DNA of 52,453 nt from Deltaproteobacteria bacterium (GCA_016219175.1 JACRCD010000003.1:1-52453); one strand, 5' to 3'; positions 14,831 through 23,540 are shown, counted from the stretch's first letter. Program-made: numbers and translations. The notes: generated by a model not told the origin, from the sequence alone.

Positions 14831-17320
14831 ATGAAAAAGACGTATTTGTTAGCATCATTACTCCTGCTGGCGCCCATGGTGGCCCAGGCCGAGGAGGAAG
14901 TAAAAATACAGGGTTCGGGCGAGGTGACGGTCGGCGCCCGGCAGATCGATGTCGATCCGGACTCTTCAAAGTTCAATGAATACCGCGATATCGACGATGG
15001 CTTTCATCTCTATGATCTCTGGCTTGATCTCCTGGATCCCCGGAATGGTTATTTCCTGGATTTCCAAGGGCATAATCTGCTGCGGGATGATCAAACCATT
15101 CGGTTCGGAGTGGGAAATTACGGGAGCTGGAGCATCATTATTGATCGGAACGAGATTCCCCACAATCTGAGCAACAAGGCGATGACGCCCTATATCGACC
15201 AGGGGGACGGACTATTTACCCTGCCAAGCACGGTGAATATCCCTAATCCCGACCTGGTGCCGAGCGCTAGCCAGCTTCAGGAAAACGATGCGGCCACCGC
15301 CGGCTGGCTGGCCACCACCCTGCGCGGCATCGATCTCGGCACCCAGCGGGACAAGACCGGGGCGACCATTTCGCTTACCCCCACCGAGGAGTTTAAGTTC
15401 CGTCTTTTCCTGTCCGACGAGCGCAAGGACGGCTCCAATCTCACTTACGGACCCATCGGTGACCGGCCGCCGCGCACTCTGAACGTCCAGCTCGCCGAGC
15501 CCATTGACTACAAGACCCAGGAGCTGAAATTCGAGGCCGAGTACAATCGTCCCACCTATCAGGCCCTGTTTACCTACCTGGTATCCGGTTTTGAAAACGA
15601 GATCGATACGCTGCGCTGGCAGAACCCCTACACGGCGGACGTTGACGGCAGCGGCTATGATGTCTGGGACTCGGCCCACAGCGTTGCCAGCTTCGGACAA
15701 CGGGCCCTGGCGCCGGACAATCGTTACCAGAACACCTCGCTGGCCTTCGGTATCGATCTGCCCATGGCCAGCCGCCTCTCCGCCACGGCCGCCTATGGCG
15801 TGATGGAGCAGGATGAGTCCCTGCTGCCTTATGCAAGCAGCGATTTCGGCAGCATCACCCCCTTCGATTCCACCGGTATCCTGCCCCGCAGCGATGCCGA
15901 GGCCGAGATCGATACCACCCTGTTCAATGTCGATTACAGCATCAATCCCATTGACCGCCTGAACCTGCGGCCCTTTGTCCGCTATTACGAACTGGACAAC
16001 GACACGCCCCAGGACAACTGGTGGTATGTCACCGACGACACGATTCTGGCGGCCAACGTCACCTCCGGAGAGACCACGGAACTCAACAAACGGGTCAGCC
16101 TGGCCTATTCCTACGACCAATTGAATTATGGCCTGGAGAGCGCTTACCATCTTTCCTTCTGGCGGACCAACCTTGGCTTGAGCTACGAGCGGGAGGATAT
16201 CGATCGCGAGTACCGCGAGGCCGATACCGAGGAAAATATTTTCAAAGGCTCGGTGAAAACCAGGCCGATCAACTGGCTGACCCTGCAAGTCAAGTATCTC
16301 TATGGCGACCGTGAGAGCGACGGTTACAACAATACCGTGACGGCGCAAAGCTACTGGGACGTCGAACACGACGCCAGCGAAAATCCGGCGAACTCCTTCA
16401 GCAACCATCCGGACATGCGCAAATTCGATGTTACCGACCGGGAACGCAATCAGGTGGATCTCAGCGCCACCGTCATGCCCATGGAATCCATGGGGGTCAC
16501 CGCCTCCTATCGGTTCCGGAAGGATGATTACGATTCAGGCGTGGGGCCGGTGCAGCCCCTGCTCGCCTCCGGAAACGGCGAGGACGCGGCGGATGATGTG
16601 GCCGTAACCCCTGGCGACCAACTCGGTCTGCTGGAAACCAAGTCCCATCGTTATGCCCTTGATGCCTCGTACGCGCCGACCGAACGCTGGACCCTGAGCG
16701 CCTTCGGCAGCAGGGAAACGATCGAATCAACGCAACGGGGGCTGGAGTTCAACGAAAACAACAAGCTCGATCCGACCGATATCAGCGCCACCGCGGAACT
16801 CGGTCCCTGGACCAGGGCTGAAAGCCAATGGATGGCGGAGACCGATGACAGGACCAATACCATCGGTCTTGGCCTGGCGTACGAGATTGTCCCCGGTAAG
16901 CTCCGCCTGTCCACCGACTACACTTATTCCCCTGGCAAGGTCGATATCGAATACAGCGGCTTTGGCACCCTGTCCTCGGTTGACCCGGCCAACACCCTGG
17001 CTGACGACTATCAGTTTGCCTTTCGCAGCCCTGACACCGTCACGCACAAGCAGTACAATCTCAATGCCACCCTTGAGTATCAGTTCGCGGCAAACCTGGT
17101 GTGCGGCCTGCATTACATCTTTGATCGTTACAAGATCAGCGACTGGATGCAGGAGGCCAACACTCCGTGGTTTGAATCGGTGGGCAGCGAGTACCTGCTC
17201 CGCGACACCACGGATGCAACCTCCAACCAGTGGGGTAACCGTTTGATCAATCTGGGCAGTTATCTAGGACCGACCTATGAAGCCCATTTCGGTGCTGTTA
17301 CCCTGACCTATCGTTTTTAG
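14831..17320 (+). CDS. MtrB/PioB-family outer-membrane beta-barrel protein
   Basis: The 829-residue precursor has a cleavable signal (MKKTYLLASLLLLAPMVAQA) and then alternating amphipathic strands rich in Tyr, Asp, Arg and Asn through to a C-terminal aromatic residue (LTYRF), as in outer-membrane barrels. Size and neighbour match MtrB/PioB proteins, which form the sheath around a decahaem cytochrome. The CXXC pair found near the N-terminus of some MtrB proteins is absent. The second ATG (14831) is chosen because AGGAGG lies seven bases before it; the first, at 14825, is one base from that site. It is the last gene before a strong terminator. Confidence 0.9.
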   Translation: MKKTYLLASLLLLAPMVAQAEEEVKIQGSGEVTVGARQIDVDPDSSKFNEYRDIDDGFHLYDLWLDLLDPRNGYFLDFQGHNLLRDDQTIRFGVGNYGSWSIIIDRNEIPHNLSNKAMTPYIDQGDGLFTLPSTVNIPNPDLVPSASQLQENDAATAGWLATTLRGIDLGTQRDKTGATISLTPTEEFKFRLFLSDERKDGSNLTYGPIGDRPPRTLNVQLAEPIDYKTQELKFEAEYNRPTYQALFTYLVSGFENEIDTLRWQNPYTADVDGSGYDVWDSAHSVASFGQRALAPDNRYQNTSLAFGIDLPMASRLSATAAYGVMEQDESLLPYASSDFGSITPFDSTGILPRSDAEAEIDTTLFNVDYSINPIDRLNLRPFVRYYELDNDTPQDNWWYVTDDTILAANVTSGETTELNKRVSLAYSYDQLNYGLESAYHLSFWRTNLGLSYEREDIDREYREADTEENIFKGSVKTRPINWLTLQVKYLYGDRESDGYNNTVTAQSYWDVEHDASENPANSFSNHPDMRKFDVTDRERNQVDLSATVMPMESMGVTASYRFRKDDYDSGVGPVQPLLASGNGEDAADDVAVTPGDQLGLLETKSHRYALDASYAPTERWTLSAFGSRETIESTQRGLEFNENNKLDPTDISATAELGPWTRAESQWMAETDDRTNTIGLGLAYEIVPGKLRLSTDYTYSPGKVDIEYSGFGTLSSVDPANTLADDYQFAFRSPDTVTHKQYNLNATLEYQFAANLVCGLHYIFDRYKISDWMQEANTPWFESVGSEYLLRDTTDATSNQWGNRLINLGSYLGPTYEAHFGAVTLTYRF

Positions 17321-17343
17321 GGGCCTTGTTTCCCTGATGCTGT

Positions 17344-17378
17344 GAATGGGGCGCCATTGCGGCGCCCCATTCATTTTC
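17344..17378 (+). terminator. Strong intrinsic terminator after mtrB-like gene
   Basis: GAATGGGGCGCC and GGCGCCCCATTC form a perfect 12-bp stem with a 5-nt loop 23 bases after the stop, followed by ATTTTC. The stem is one of the most stable in the window. Confidence 0.8.
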
Positions 17379-17497
17379 GGGCGATATTTGATTAAGGATC
17401 TCTCTAAAAGGCGCTTGGCCGCTCCGCAACGCAGGCATGACAGTTGAGCAGACTTCGCCATTGCTGTCCCCCGTCCGGGCCGTACTGGCCGCTTGTC

Positions 17498-17532
17498 ACC
17501 GCCCTCTCGGTTAAAATACTGGGCGGTTTTTT
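17498..17532 (+). terminator. Second intrinsic terminator upstream of second chrA
   Basis: ACCGCCC pairs with GGGCGGT around a 16-nt loop and is followed directly by a run of T. It has no gene immediately upstream on the plus strand. Confidence 0.55.
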
Positions 17533-17542
17533 ATCATAACGG

Positions 17543-17548
17543 TATAAT
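17543..17548 (+). promoter_or_regulatory. Perfect -10 hexamer ahead of second chrA
   Basis: TATAAT at 17543-17548 without a good -35 partner. It overlaps the in-frame ATG at 17547, which argues that this ATG is not the chrA start and supports translation from 17634. Confidence 0.35.
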
Positions 17549-17633
17549 GCACTTTTCGTGGGGGATTCCCATAGCTGTCCGCACGACTATAACTGATCAT
17601 CGTTTAGAGCCATTCCTCGTCAAGAATTGGAAA

Positions 17634-18818
17634 ATGCCCCTGACTCCATTAAAACATGACCCGCTGCTTTTTGCCGGCAAACTCTTTCTCGCTTTCCTGA
17701 GGCTCGGTCTCACCGCTTTTGGCGGTCCCGCCATGATCTCTTATATCCGCGACCTGGCGGTCAAGAAAAACGGCTGGCTGACCGAGGAATCCTTCAGGCA
17801 GGGCGTTTCGGTGTGCCAGGCGATTCCAGGGGCGACGGCCATGCAGGTCGCGGCTTATGTGGGATTGCGTTCCGGAGGATTTTTTGGCGCGCTTGCCGCC
17901 TATGTGGGGTTTGGGTTGCCCGCCTTCCTTTTGATGGTGATTCTGGCCGCCTTTTATCAAAGCGCCCATGATCTTGCCGCGGTTGTCTCGATATTCAAGG
18001 GGTTACAGGTGGTCGTCATTGCCATGGTGGCCAACGCCACCCTGAACTTCGGCCGCTCCACCATTAAAATTTGGCAGGATATCCTTTTGGGGCTTGGGGT
18101 TAGCGGTTTTCTGGTCATGGGCGGCAATCCGATTCTGGCGATCCTCTCTTCCGCCCTGCTGGGTATATTTTTGTACCAAAAAATGGAAGGCAGGCAGCAG
18201 GGGACTCCCGGAGAATTCCCCGCCATCACTTTTCGCAGCTTAAAAATCCCGCTGCTGCTCACTTTGGCGCTGCTGGCCGGCATGCTCATCCTTTTTTATG
18301 TGGACCGGCAACTGTTTGCCTTGGCCATGGTCATGGCCAAGGTTGATTTTTTTGCCTTTGGCGGCGGATATGGCTCGCTGCCCCTGATGTTTAATGAGGT
18401 GGTGGGCGTGAAGCATTGGCTTGACAGCAGGACATTCATGGACGGCATCGCCCTGGGCCAGGTTACTCCCGGCCCTATCGTGATTACAGCCGCCTTTGTC
18501 GGCTCAATTATGTCGGGGTTGCCGGGCGCCGTGGTCGGCACGGTCAGTATTTTTACGCCGTCACTGATCATGTTGACCGCGGTGATTCCCTATTTCGACC
18601 GCATACAGGGCAACGCTGTTTTCCAGAGGGCGATGCACGGGGTTTTGGTCTCCTTTGTGGGGCTGCTGCTGTCGGTGACCATACGGTTCATCCTCGCCGT
18701 GCAGTGGGATGTTTATCAACTACTCATCGCAGCTCTAGCCTTCTTGGCTCTGCGCATGAAGGTTGATATTCTCTGGGTGGTGTGCGTTGGAGGGGGGATA
18801 GCCGCCCTGCTCTTATAA
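17634..18818 (+). CDS. chrA: Chromate transporter family protein, second ChrA
   Basis: The 394-residue two-domain CHR permease has FLRLGLTAFGGPAMISYIRD and CQAIPGATAMQVAAYVG in the first half and KVDFFAFGGGYGSLPLMFNE and LGQVTPGPIVITAAFVGS in the second. About twelve membrane segments are predicted. Start ATG 17634 is chosen by alignment with the family's opening; the upstream in-frame ATG at 17547 lies within a -10 hexamer, and no good ribosome-binding site precedes either. It is not closely similar to the other ChrA in the window and is not adjacent to chrB. Transport of chromate, sulfate or another oxyanion is possible. Confidence 0.85.
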   Translation: MPLTPLKHDPLLFAGKLFLAFLRLGLTAFGGPAMISYIRDLAVKKNGWLTEESFRQGVSVCQAIPGATAMQVAAYVGLRSGGFFGALAAYVGFGLPAFLLMVILAAFYQSAHDLAAVVSIFKGLQVVVIAMVANATLNFGRSTIKIWQDILLGLGVSGFLVMGGNPILAILSSALLGIFLYQKMEGRQQGTPGEFPAITFRSLKIPLLLTLALLAGMLILFYVDRQLFALAMVMAKVDFFAFGGGYGSLPLMFNEVVGVKHWLDSRTFMDGIALGQVTPGPIVITAAFVGSIMSGLPGAVVGTVSIFTPSLIMLTAVIPYFDRIQGNAVFQRAMHGVLVSFVGLLLSVTIRFILAVQWDVYQLLIAALAFLALRMKVDILWVVCVGGGIAALLL

Positions 18819-18838
18819 GGACGAGAAGCTCCACCCCC

Positions 18839-19801
18839 TTAATGTCCGAAAAATTCAGCGATATATTTTGCCGCTGTTATGGTGATGACAGCCGCCAGCA
18901 TCCATTTGATGGTTTTGGCCGGCACGAATTTCTGACAGCGCGCCCCCAGGTACATGCCCGCCATTCCTCCTAATCCGAACAATACGCCCAGGGACCAGTC
19001 GGGAGCCACGGAAACATCCGGATAAACCCACGCCAGCCCCTGATAAAAAGCCACACCGGCGACCGAGGTGACAAAGGTTCCCATCAGGGCCGCCCCGGCT
19101 ACCGTATAGACCGGCAGGCCGAAGATGGTGACGAAAAACGGCGCCATGATGGAGCCGCCGCCGATACCGTAGATGCCGCCCGCGATGCCGACGATGAAGC
19201 TGAGGGCGAAAATTCCCCAGAAGGAAACATCAAAGGTTTCATCATAAAAGGTGTAGCCGACCCGCTTCAAATTGAAGCGGGTCACTGTGATGACCGGAGG
19301 GGGGGCGCTGCCCGCTGTTCCCTGGCCGGCTGTTTTGGCGCGCCGCTGGCGGACCATCTCCTGGAAACGGTTTTCACTCTTGGTCTTGTTTGCGCTGCCC
19401 GCATTGTTGCTGAGCAGATCCCGGATCATCTTGACCCCGATATAGAGCAGCACGCCGGCGGCAAAGAGCTTGAAATTCCTGGGATCGGGCAGATAGACGA
19501 CGCGCACGATCGCGCCGATCAAGACCCCGGGCAAGGTGCCGATGACGACGATCCAGGTAAGGGGCCACACCATCCGCCCCTCCTGGCAATAGCGATAAAC
19601 CCCGCTGGGGATCGCCACCACGTTGAAAAGTTGATTGGTGGCGCTGACCGAAGGGTTCGTGTAGCCAAGAAACGACATCTGGAAAGGCAAGAGCAGAAAA
19701 GCGCCTGACACGCCGCCCATGGAGGTGAAAAAAGAAATGACGAAAGCGACCAGGGGCGGAATCAGGGGATTGACTTCAATCCCGGCAGTTGCAAAAAGCA
19801 T
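18839..19801 (-). CDS. TauE/SafE (TSUP) family permease
   Basis: The 320-residue membrane protein has about eight helices in two halves, each with the family's glycine-rich motif: SMGGVSGAFLLLPFQMS near the N-terminus and AGGIYGIGGGSIMAPFFV after a hydrophilic central loop (about residues 125-185). TSUP proteins move sulfite, sulfonates, sulfoacetate or other organic anions. GGAGGA precedes the ATG at 19801. It is divergent from, and 81 bp apart from, the TunR-like regulator, so control by molybdate or tungstate is plausible. That would hint at an oxyanion substrate, which is inference. Confidence 0.87.
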   Translation of the reverse strand: MLFATAGIEVNPLIPPLVAFVISFFTSMGGVSGAFLLLPFQMSFLGYTNPSVSATNQLFNVVAIPSGVYRYCQEGRMVWPLTWIVVIGTLPGVLIGAIVRVVYLPDPRNFKLFAAGVLLYIGVKMIRDLLSNNAGSANKTKSENRFQEMVRQRRAKTAGQGTAGSAPPPVITVTRFNLKRVGYTFYDETFDVSFWGIFALSFIVGIAGGIYGIGGGSIMAPFFVTIFGLPVYTVAGAALMGTFVTSVAGVAFYQGLAWVYPDVSVAPDWSLGVLFGLGGMAGMYLGARCQKFVPAKTIKWMLAAVITITAAKYIAEFFGH

Positions 19802-19843
19802 CTTGTCCTCCCTCGGCAGTCGATTGGTCGTACTGACTTGAAA

Positions 19844-19865
19844 ATTATAATATGCGTGTTAATAT
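19844..19865. promoter_or_regulatory. Shared control region of TSUP permease and TunR-like gene
   Basis: The hexamer TAATAT occurs twice as a direct repeat (19848-19853 and 19860-19865), 12 bp apart. The minus strand reads TATAAT at 19844-19849, a candidate -10 for the permease with a leader of about 40 nt. The repeats could be regulator half-sites. Confidence 0.35.
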
Positions 19866-19882
19866 AGGAGGCGGTCAGCGTA

Positions 19883-20632
19883 TTGTCAATATCGCGCGAA
19901 ATTGAAGCGGCGCTTGCTGATTCTGCTTTCAGGGACTCTTTGCAAAATCTGTTTGATGTTGACCCGGGTTTTGTGCGCCGCAAATTCTATGAGCGGACCG
20001 AGGCCTGTGGATTCAACAAACGCCTGGGCGGACCGGAGATGATCCGCAAGGCGCGGGCGGTGGAATTAATGCGCTGTAATATGCCGCTCCCCGCTGTTCA
20101 GGCGATCCTGGGCCACTCCACCCCCAATTTGACAACCTCGTATGTCTCTTTTTCCACGGACGAAATCCATCAGGTAACAAAGCTTTTCATGGAAAGGGAA
20201 TCCTCCCACAAGACCAGCGCGCGCAATACCTTCTTCGGGAAGGTCAAGGAGTTCCAGCGCGGAGATATCCAGAGCCGGGTCGAGATTATCACCCTGAGCG
20301 GCCATTCCGTAACCACGGTGATTACAAATGAAAGCTTGGAAAGGCTGGGCGTGCATGAGGGGCGGCTGATTACCGCCGAGGTCAAGGCGCCGTGGATTAT
20401 CTTGCACAGAGGCGATGAGGAACCCGCATGCAGCGCGGAAAATCGTTTCAACGGGGTCATTGAACGAAAGGTCGAGGGCGAAATAAACACCGAGTACACC
20501 GTCACCATCCCCGGCGCCATTGCCTTATGCGCCATTGTTTCCACCAAACATATGCAAGATCTTGACTTCGAGGTTGGGGAGCGGGTGTGGGCGCTTTTTA
20601 ATAGCAACTCGGTGGTGTTGCGGGTGGATTGA
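19883..20632 (+). CDS. tunR: TunR-like oxyanion-responsive regulator: integrase-fold domain plus two TOBE domains
   Basis: The 249-residue protein joins an N-terminal segment like the C-terminal part of a tyrosine recombinase (LGHSTPNLTTSYVSF, about residues 55-95) to two molybdate-binding TOBE domains (SARNTFFGKVKEF... and SAENRFNGVIERK...). TOBE pairs bind molybdate or tungstate. This architecture matches TunR, a tungstate-responsive regulator family described in sulfate-reducing bacteria, in which the integrase-like domain binds DNA. The recombinase arginine box is missing, so recombination is not expected. Translation appears to start at TTG 19883, 11 nt after AGGAGG. TunR is reported to control tungstate and molybdate uptake; here the divergent neighbour is a TSUP permease instead. 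Confidence 0.78.
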   Translation: MSISREIEAALADSAFRDSLQNLFDVDPGFVRRKFYERTEACGFNKRLGGPEMIRKARAVELMRCNMPLPAVQAILGHSTPNLTTSYVSFSTDEIHQVTKLFMERESSHKTSARNTFFGKVKEFQRGDIQSRVEIITLSGHSVTTVITNESLERLGVHEGRLITAEVKAPWIILHRGDEEPACSAENRFNGVIERKVEGEINTEYTVTIPGAIALCAIVSTKHMQDLDFEVGERVWALFNSNSVVLRVD

Positions 20633-20653
20633 TTGCGGCCGCGAGGTGGCTGC

Positions 20654-21898
20654 TCAGGCAGTAAACTCATTCGGTTTTATTTTCTTTATCCGGCGGAAAC
20701 AAAAGAGACTCACGGCCAGAAACAGCAGCAGAAAACCAATGGCGGCGGCAAGGAAGATGAAGCTGTCAACATGGACCGGCAGAGGCGCTGACACCACCCT
20801 TTCAATGCTGTTTTCCTCGGGCAGGAAGTGGGGCCTGGCGGAAATATCCCAGGGAAGTTCCATGCTGACCGTCTGGCGGCCAAGCAGGAAGAGACCGGCC
20901 AGGGTGAGGGCGCTGCCAAAAAGAATGGAAACGCAGAGCAGAATGAAATTTTCACCGATGAACTGTTTTTTGAGATCAAGAATACGCCAGCCGAGCATGC
21001 GCAAAATCGCAATTTCCTGTTCCCTTGACTTCAGGTTGTAGATGGTCAACAATCCGAAGGCTACCGCCAGTATGGACCCGAGAACAAGAAAAAGCAGGCG
21101 GCCGGCGGATGAGATGAGGCCGAGCTGCGCGCTGATCTCGCGGGTAAAGGTTTTTTCGCTGAATACCAGGAGCTTTTCGTCAATTTCCTTGATCAGTTTT
21201 TCCTTGTCCCCCTGCCAGCCGGGGTTTCCCTTCAGCAGCACGACATTGCCGAATTTACCGTCATCGAGCCGGTAGAGGTGCCGCATCTCCACGGAATCCC
21301 TGGCCACCTCGAGGGCGTCATTAAGATCCATGTAAAAATCAGCCGGGATAATATTGCCGCTGATGTTCGGCCGCAGGATGCCGCTGACCGCATAGGTTCG
21401 ATCACCTAGGGCGACGCTGTCGCCGATTGCCAGCCCGTGCTTGGTGCTGAAGGCGGCGGTGATGACGATCCGGTTCTGCCCGAGTTGCAGACCACCCTGG
21501 TCGATATTTTTTGCAAGGATGGTGGTGAATATTTTGTATTTTTGATCAACCCCGAGGCCCGCCTTGAAAAAGGCCTCATCGAAATACCAGAAGTAGAGGC
21601 CCAGATCCGCCTCTTCCACAAAAGGCAGACCGGCGAGCCTGCTGAACTGCTCCGTGGATAGCGGACCGTTGGAATGGGGAAAGATGGCGCCAACCATGCG
21701 GCTGGGGATCTCGCCGCTTTTCTGGACGATGGTCTGCACGCCGATTTGTTTCAGCGGCAGCTGGGCGATTTCCGGGATAGAGCGGTGCAGGGTGGCGGCT
21801 ATGAACACCAGGGCGAAATAAAAGGCGAGGCTCAGGCAAAGGGCCAGTGTCTTGATCTTGTTGGCGCGAAAAAAAGCGAGCGAATATGCTTTCATCAT
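20654..21898 (-). CDS. ABC transporter permease, FtsX/MacB type (downstream)
   Basis: The 414-residue protein has one N-terminal helix, a large extracytoplasmic MacB-PCD-like domain (about residues 45-270) and three C-terminal helices, the standard FtsX/LolCE/MacB topology. LKSREQEIAILRMLGWRILDLKKQF is the cytoplasmic coupling segment characteristic of the superfamily. It is the last gene of a minus-strand operon with a second permease, a thioredoxin-like protein and a LolD-type ATPase. It is separated from the other permease by 155 bp that hold a dispersed repeat, so it may need its own translation signals; no good ribosome-binding site is visible. Such systems act mechanically on periplasmic or lipid substrates. 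Confidence 0.85.
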   Translation of the reverse strand: MMKAYSLAFFRANKIKTLALCLSLAFYFALVFIAATLHRSIPEIAQLPLKQIGVQTIVQKSGEIPSRMVGAIFPHSNGPLSTEQFSRLAGLPFVEEADLGLYFWYFDEAFFKAGLGVDQKYKIFTTILAKNIDQGGLQLGQNRIVITAAFSTKHGLAIGDSVALGDRTYAVSGILRPNISGNIIPADFYMDLNDALEVARDSVEMRHLYRLDDGKFGNVVLLKGNPGWQGDKEKLIKEIDEKLLVFSEKTFTREISAQLGLISSAGRLLFLVLGSILAVAFGLLTIYNLKSREQEIAILRMLGWRILDLKKQFIGENFILLCVSILFGSALTLAGLFLLGRQTVSMELPWDISARPHFLPEENSIERVVSAPLPVHVDSFIFLAAAIGFLLLFLAVSLFCFRRIKKIKPNEFTA

Positions 21899-21928
21899 AG
21901 GTCAATCCCGCGGAAAGTCATCGGTTGA

Positions 21929-22055
21929 GATGGCTAGGCAATAAGTCCCAAATGCAAGGCGCGCAAAGCCTGAGGAATGAGGCGTACATCCGGTACGCCG
22001 CAGTGACGAAGGATGCGGCGCAACGCAGCAGTTGGGGAGTTTTTGCGACGCCATC
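21929..22055. repeat. Dispersed 127-bp repeat, copy 1
   Basis: It begins GATGGCTA and ends GACGCCATC (6-bp terminal inverted repeat GATGGC/GCCATC). It shares ordered blocks with the copy at 39273-39399: CAAGGCG, GAGGCG-TACAT, GGTACGCCG and CAACGCAG. Both copies are exactly 127 bp. This copy fills the gap between the two ABC permease genes and touches the stop codon of the upstream one. Confidence 0.75.
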
Positions 22056-23121
22056 ATAGTTTGAATCCCTGGTCAAGCAAGGGCGCAATCCGCAGATGGG
22101 GCAGGAGCAGAAAGTAAATGAGCATGCTCAGCATGATGGAGATCAACACTCCCCCAGCCAGAAGATAACCCAGATCCAGGGCCAGCCAGCGGCGCAGATC
22201 ATTTCGCGGCCAGCCCAGAATTTTGAGTATTTCGATCTGCCCACCAAATTCCAGCCGGTGCATCTTCAGCACCCAGAGCAGCAGCAGGAGCGCCAGGGGA
22301 ACGGCCAGCAACACAAGCAGATGCCCGCCCTGATAGATGAGGCGATTAAAGGCCGACAGATTTTTATAGAGGCTGTCGCGGCTGATCAGGGAAAAATCGG
22401 GAAAGTCGCGGGCAAGTTCCCTGCTCACCCCACGCACATCGCTTGAGGAGGCGAGGGCGATGAAGACCTGATTGACGACCTCCTTCTCCTGCCCCGCCAG
22501 ATCAAGCGCTGTCTCGTAGGGAAGAAAGACCGCGGCGTTGCTCAGGTTGCTCTGCTCGGTAAAATCAACCAGGCCGACAATGGCGAGGTCGCGACCGGCC
22601 AGTTGGAAGCGGCCGCCTGGTTTATGTCCGATGAGTTTGGCGAAATGACGTTCCAGGATGACCTCGTCAGCGCTGCTGCTCGAAAAAAATCTGCCGCCCC
22701 GCATGAGCAGACTCTCGATTTTCCTGAGTCCCACCGGGGGGTCGGCAGGGTCCAGGCCGACCACCGTCAAGGTGTTTTGCGGATCAAATTGCCAGAGGAC
22801 CAGGGCCGTGGAATAGTGCTGGACGCCTTTGATCGCCTCTAGCAGGCGGCCCGTGTTTTCCTTAGCAAAATGGTGCAGGTTGAAGGGTTCAACCAGCCCC
22901 TTGGTCTTGACCGTGGCGGCATTTTTGGCGCCGGTGTCCCGCTGCAGGATCATCTCGGTATTAAGCGATGCCAGGGGGCGGTCGGCCAGGATGGTGATCT
23001 GCCGGACCAGAAGATACGAAGCCGCGGGCAGCAGCAGGATCAGGCCGCAGAGCAGAATGACCGTTACGGTTTTCTTCCGATGGAAGATCAGGTTGCGCAG
23101 CACAAGGCCCGGCAGATTCAT
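22054..23121 (-). CDS. ABC transporter permease, FtsX/MacB type (upstream)
   Basis: The 355-residue permease opens MNLPGLVLRNLIFHRKK and has one N-terminal helix, an extracytoplasmic domain (about residues 45-245) and three C-terminal helices, with the coupling segment FGGQIEILKILGWPRNDLRRW. Only the fold is shared with the second permease, so the two probably form a heterodimer like LolCE. The start at ATG 23121 overlaps the thioredoxin-like gene by 4 bp (ATGA); an upstream in-frame start at 23175 falls inside that gene. No substrate is evident. Confidence 0.85.
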   Translation of the reverse strand: MNLPGLVLRNLIFHRKKTVTVILLCGLILLLPAASYLLVRQITILADRPLASLNTEMILQRDTGAKNAATVKTKGLVEPFNLHHFAKENTGRLLEAIKGVQHYSTALVLWQFDPQNTLTVVGLDPADPPVGLRKIESLLMRGGRFFSSSSADEVILERHFAKLIGHKPGGRFQLAGRDLAIVGLVDFTEQSNLSNAAVFLPYETALDLAGQEKEVVNQVFIALASSSDVRGVSRELARDFPDFSLISRDSLYKNLSAFNRLIYQGGHLLVLLAVPLALLLLLWVLKMHRLEFGGQIEILKILGWPRNDLRRWLALDLGYLLAGGVLISIMLSMLIYFLLLPHLRIAPLLDQGFKL

Positions 23122-23540
23122 CGACCTGCTCCGGCAAGTCCGGCCAGAATCACCCGCAGGTCGGCATAGTCCCATTCGCCGGCAAACATTGGCACAAAGG
23201 GGTCGCCTTTGGGGAAATTCCGCAACTTTACCGTGCGGCCGTCAAGGGTGAAGCTGTCCTTGCCGTTAATGAAAACGGCAACGGGCATATGGTCGGTCAG
23301 GTGATACTTCTCCATCATCTTACGGCTTTTCGGATCTTCGAAACTGTACTTGTTGATGGTTGCCTTGGCGAATTCCCCTGCCACCTGTTCCACCTTGTCG
23401 ACCACCGCCATGGCCGGCGGGTGAGGCAGATAGAAGATCTCTATTTCGATTGCCGCGGCCTGGGCGGGCCTGGTCTGAAAAAAAATAAACAGGCCAAAGA
23501 GGGCAAGCAGGCCGGGCAGCGTCTTTAATATTTGCTTCAT
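23118..23540 (-). CDS. Periplasmic thioredoxin-like protein without active-site cysteines
   Basis: The 140-residue protein has a signal peptide (KTLPGLLALFGLFIFFQ, probable cut after AQA) and a mature part resembling a thioredoxin fold: strand IEIEIFYLPHPP, a helix, YSFEDPKSRKMMEKYHL, then the cis-Pro-like turn MPVAVFINGKDSF. Where thioredoxins have CXXC there is YLPHPP, and the mature protein contains no Cys, so it cannot do disulfide exchange. It overlaps the ATPase gene and the permease gene by 4 bp each, so it is an integral part of the ABC system, perhaps a periplasmic substrate or partner-binding subunit. No named family was recognised. Confidence 0.75.
   Translation of the reverse strand: MKQILKTLPGLLALFGLFIFFQTRPAQAAAIEIEIFYLPHPPAMAVVDKVEQVAGEFAKATINKYSFEDPKSRKMMEKYHLTDHMPVAVFINGKDSFTLDGRTVKLRNFPKGDPFVPMFAGEWDYADLRVILAGLAGAGR

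Larger units (their letters stand above)
17321..17633. other. Intergenic gap with two terminators
   Basis: The stretch between the mtrB terminator (17344-17378) and a second terminator (17498-17532) has no reading frame of note, so the second terminator either acts as a backup or ends a small untranslated transcript. A TATAAT hexamer lies after it. Confidence 0.45.

Noticed and set aside
15212-16408. 398-codon open frame antisense to the MtrB-like gene
   Set aside because: It is a shadow of a GC-rich barrel gene; the sense frame has a signal peptide, C-terminal aromatic residue and operon context.
19883-20632. Active tyrosine recombinase
   Set aside because: Only the C-terminal part of the recombinase fold is present, the arginine box is missing and two TOBE domains follow, so a regulator is more likely.
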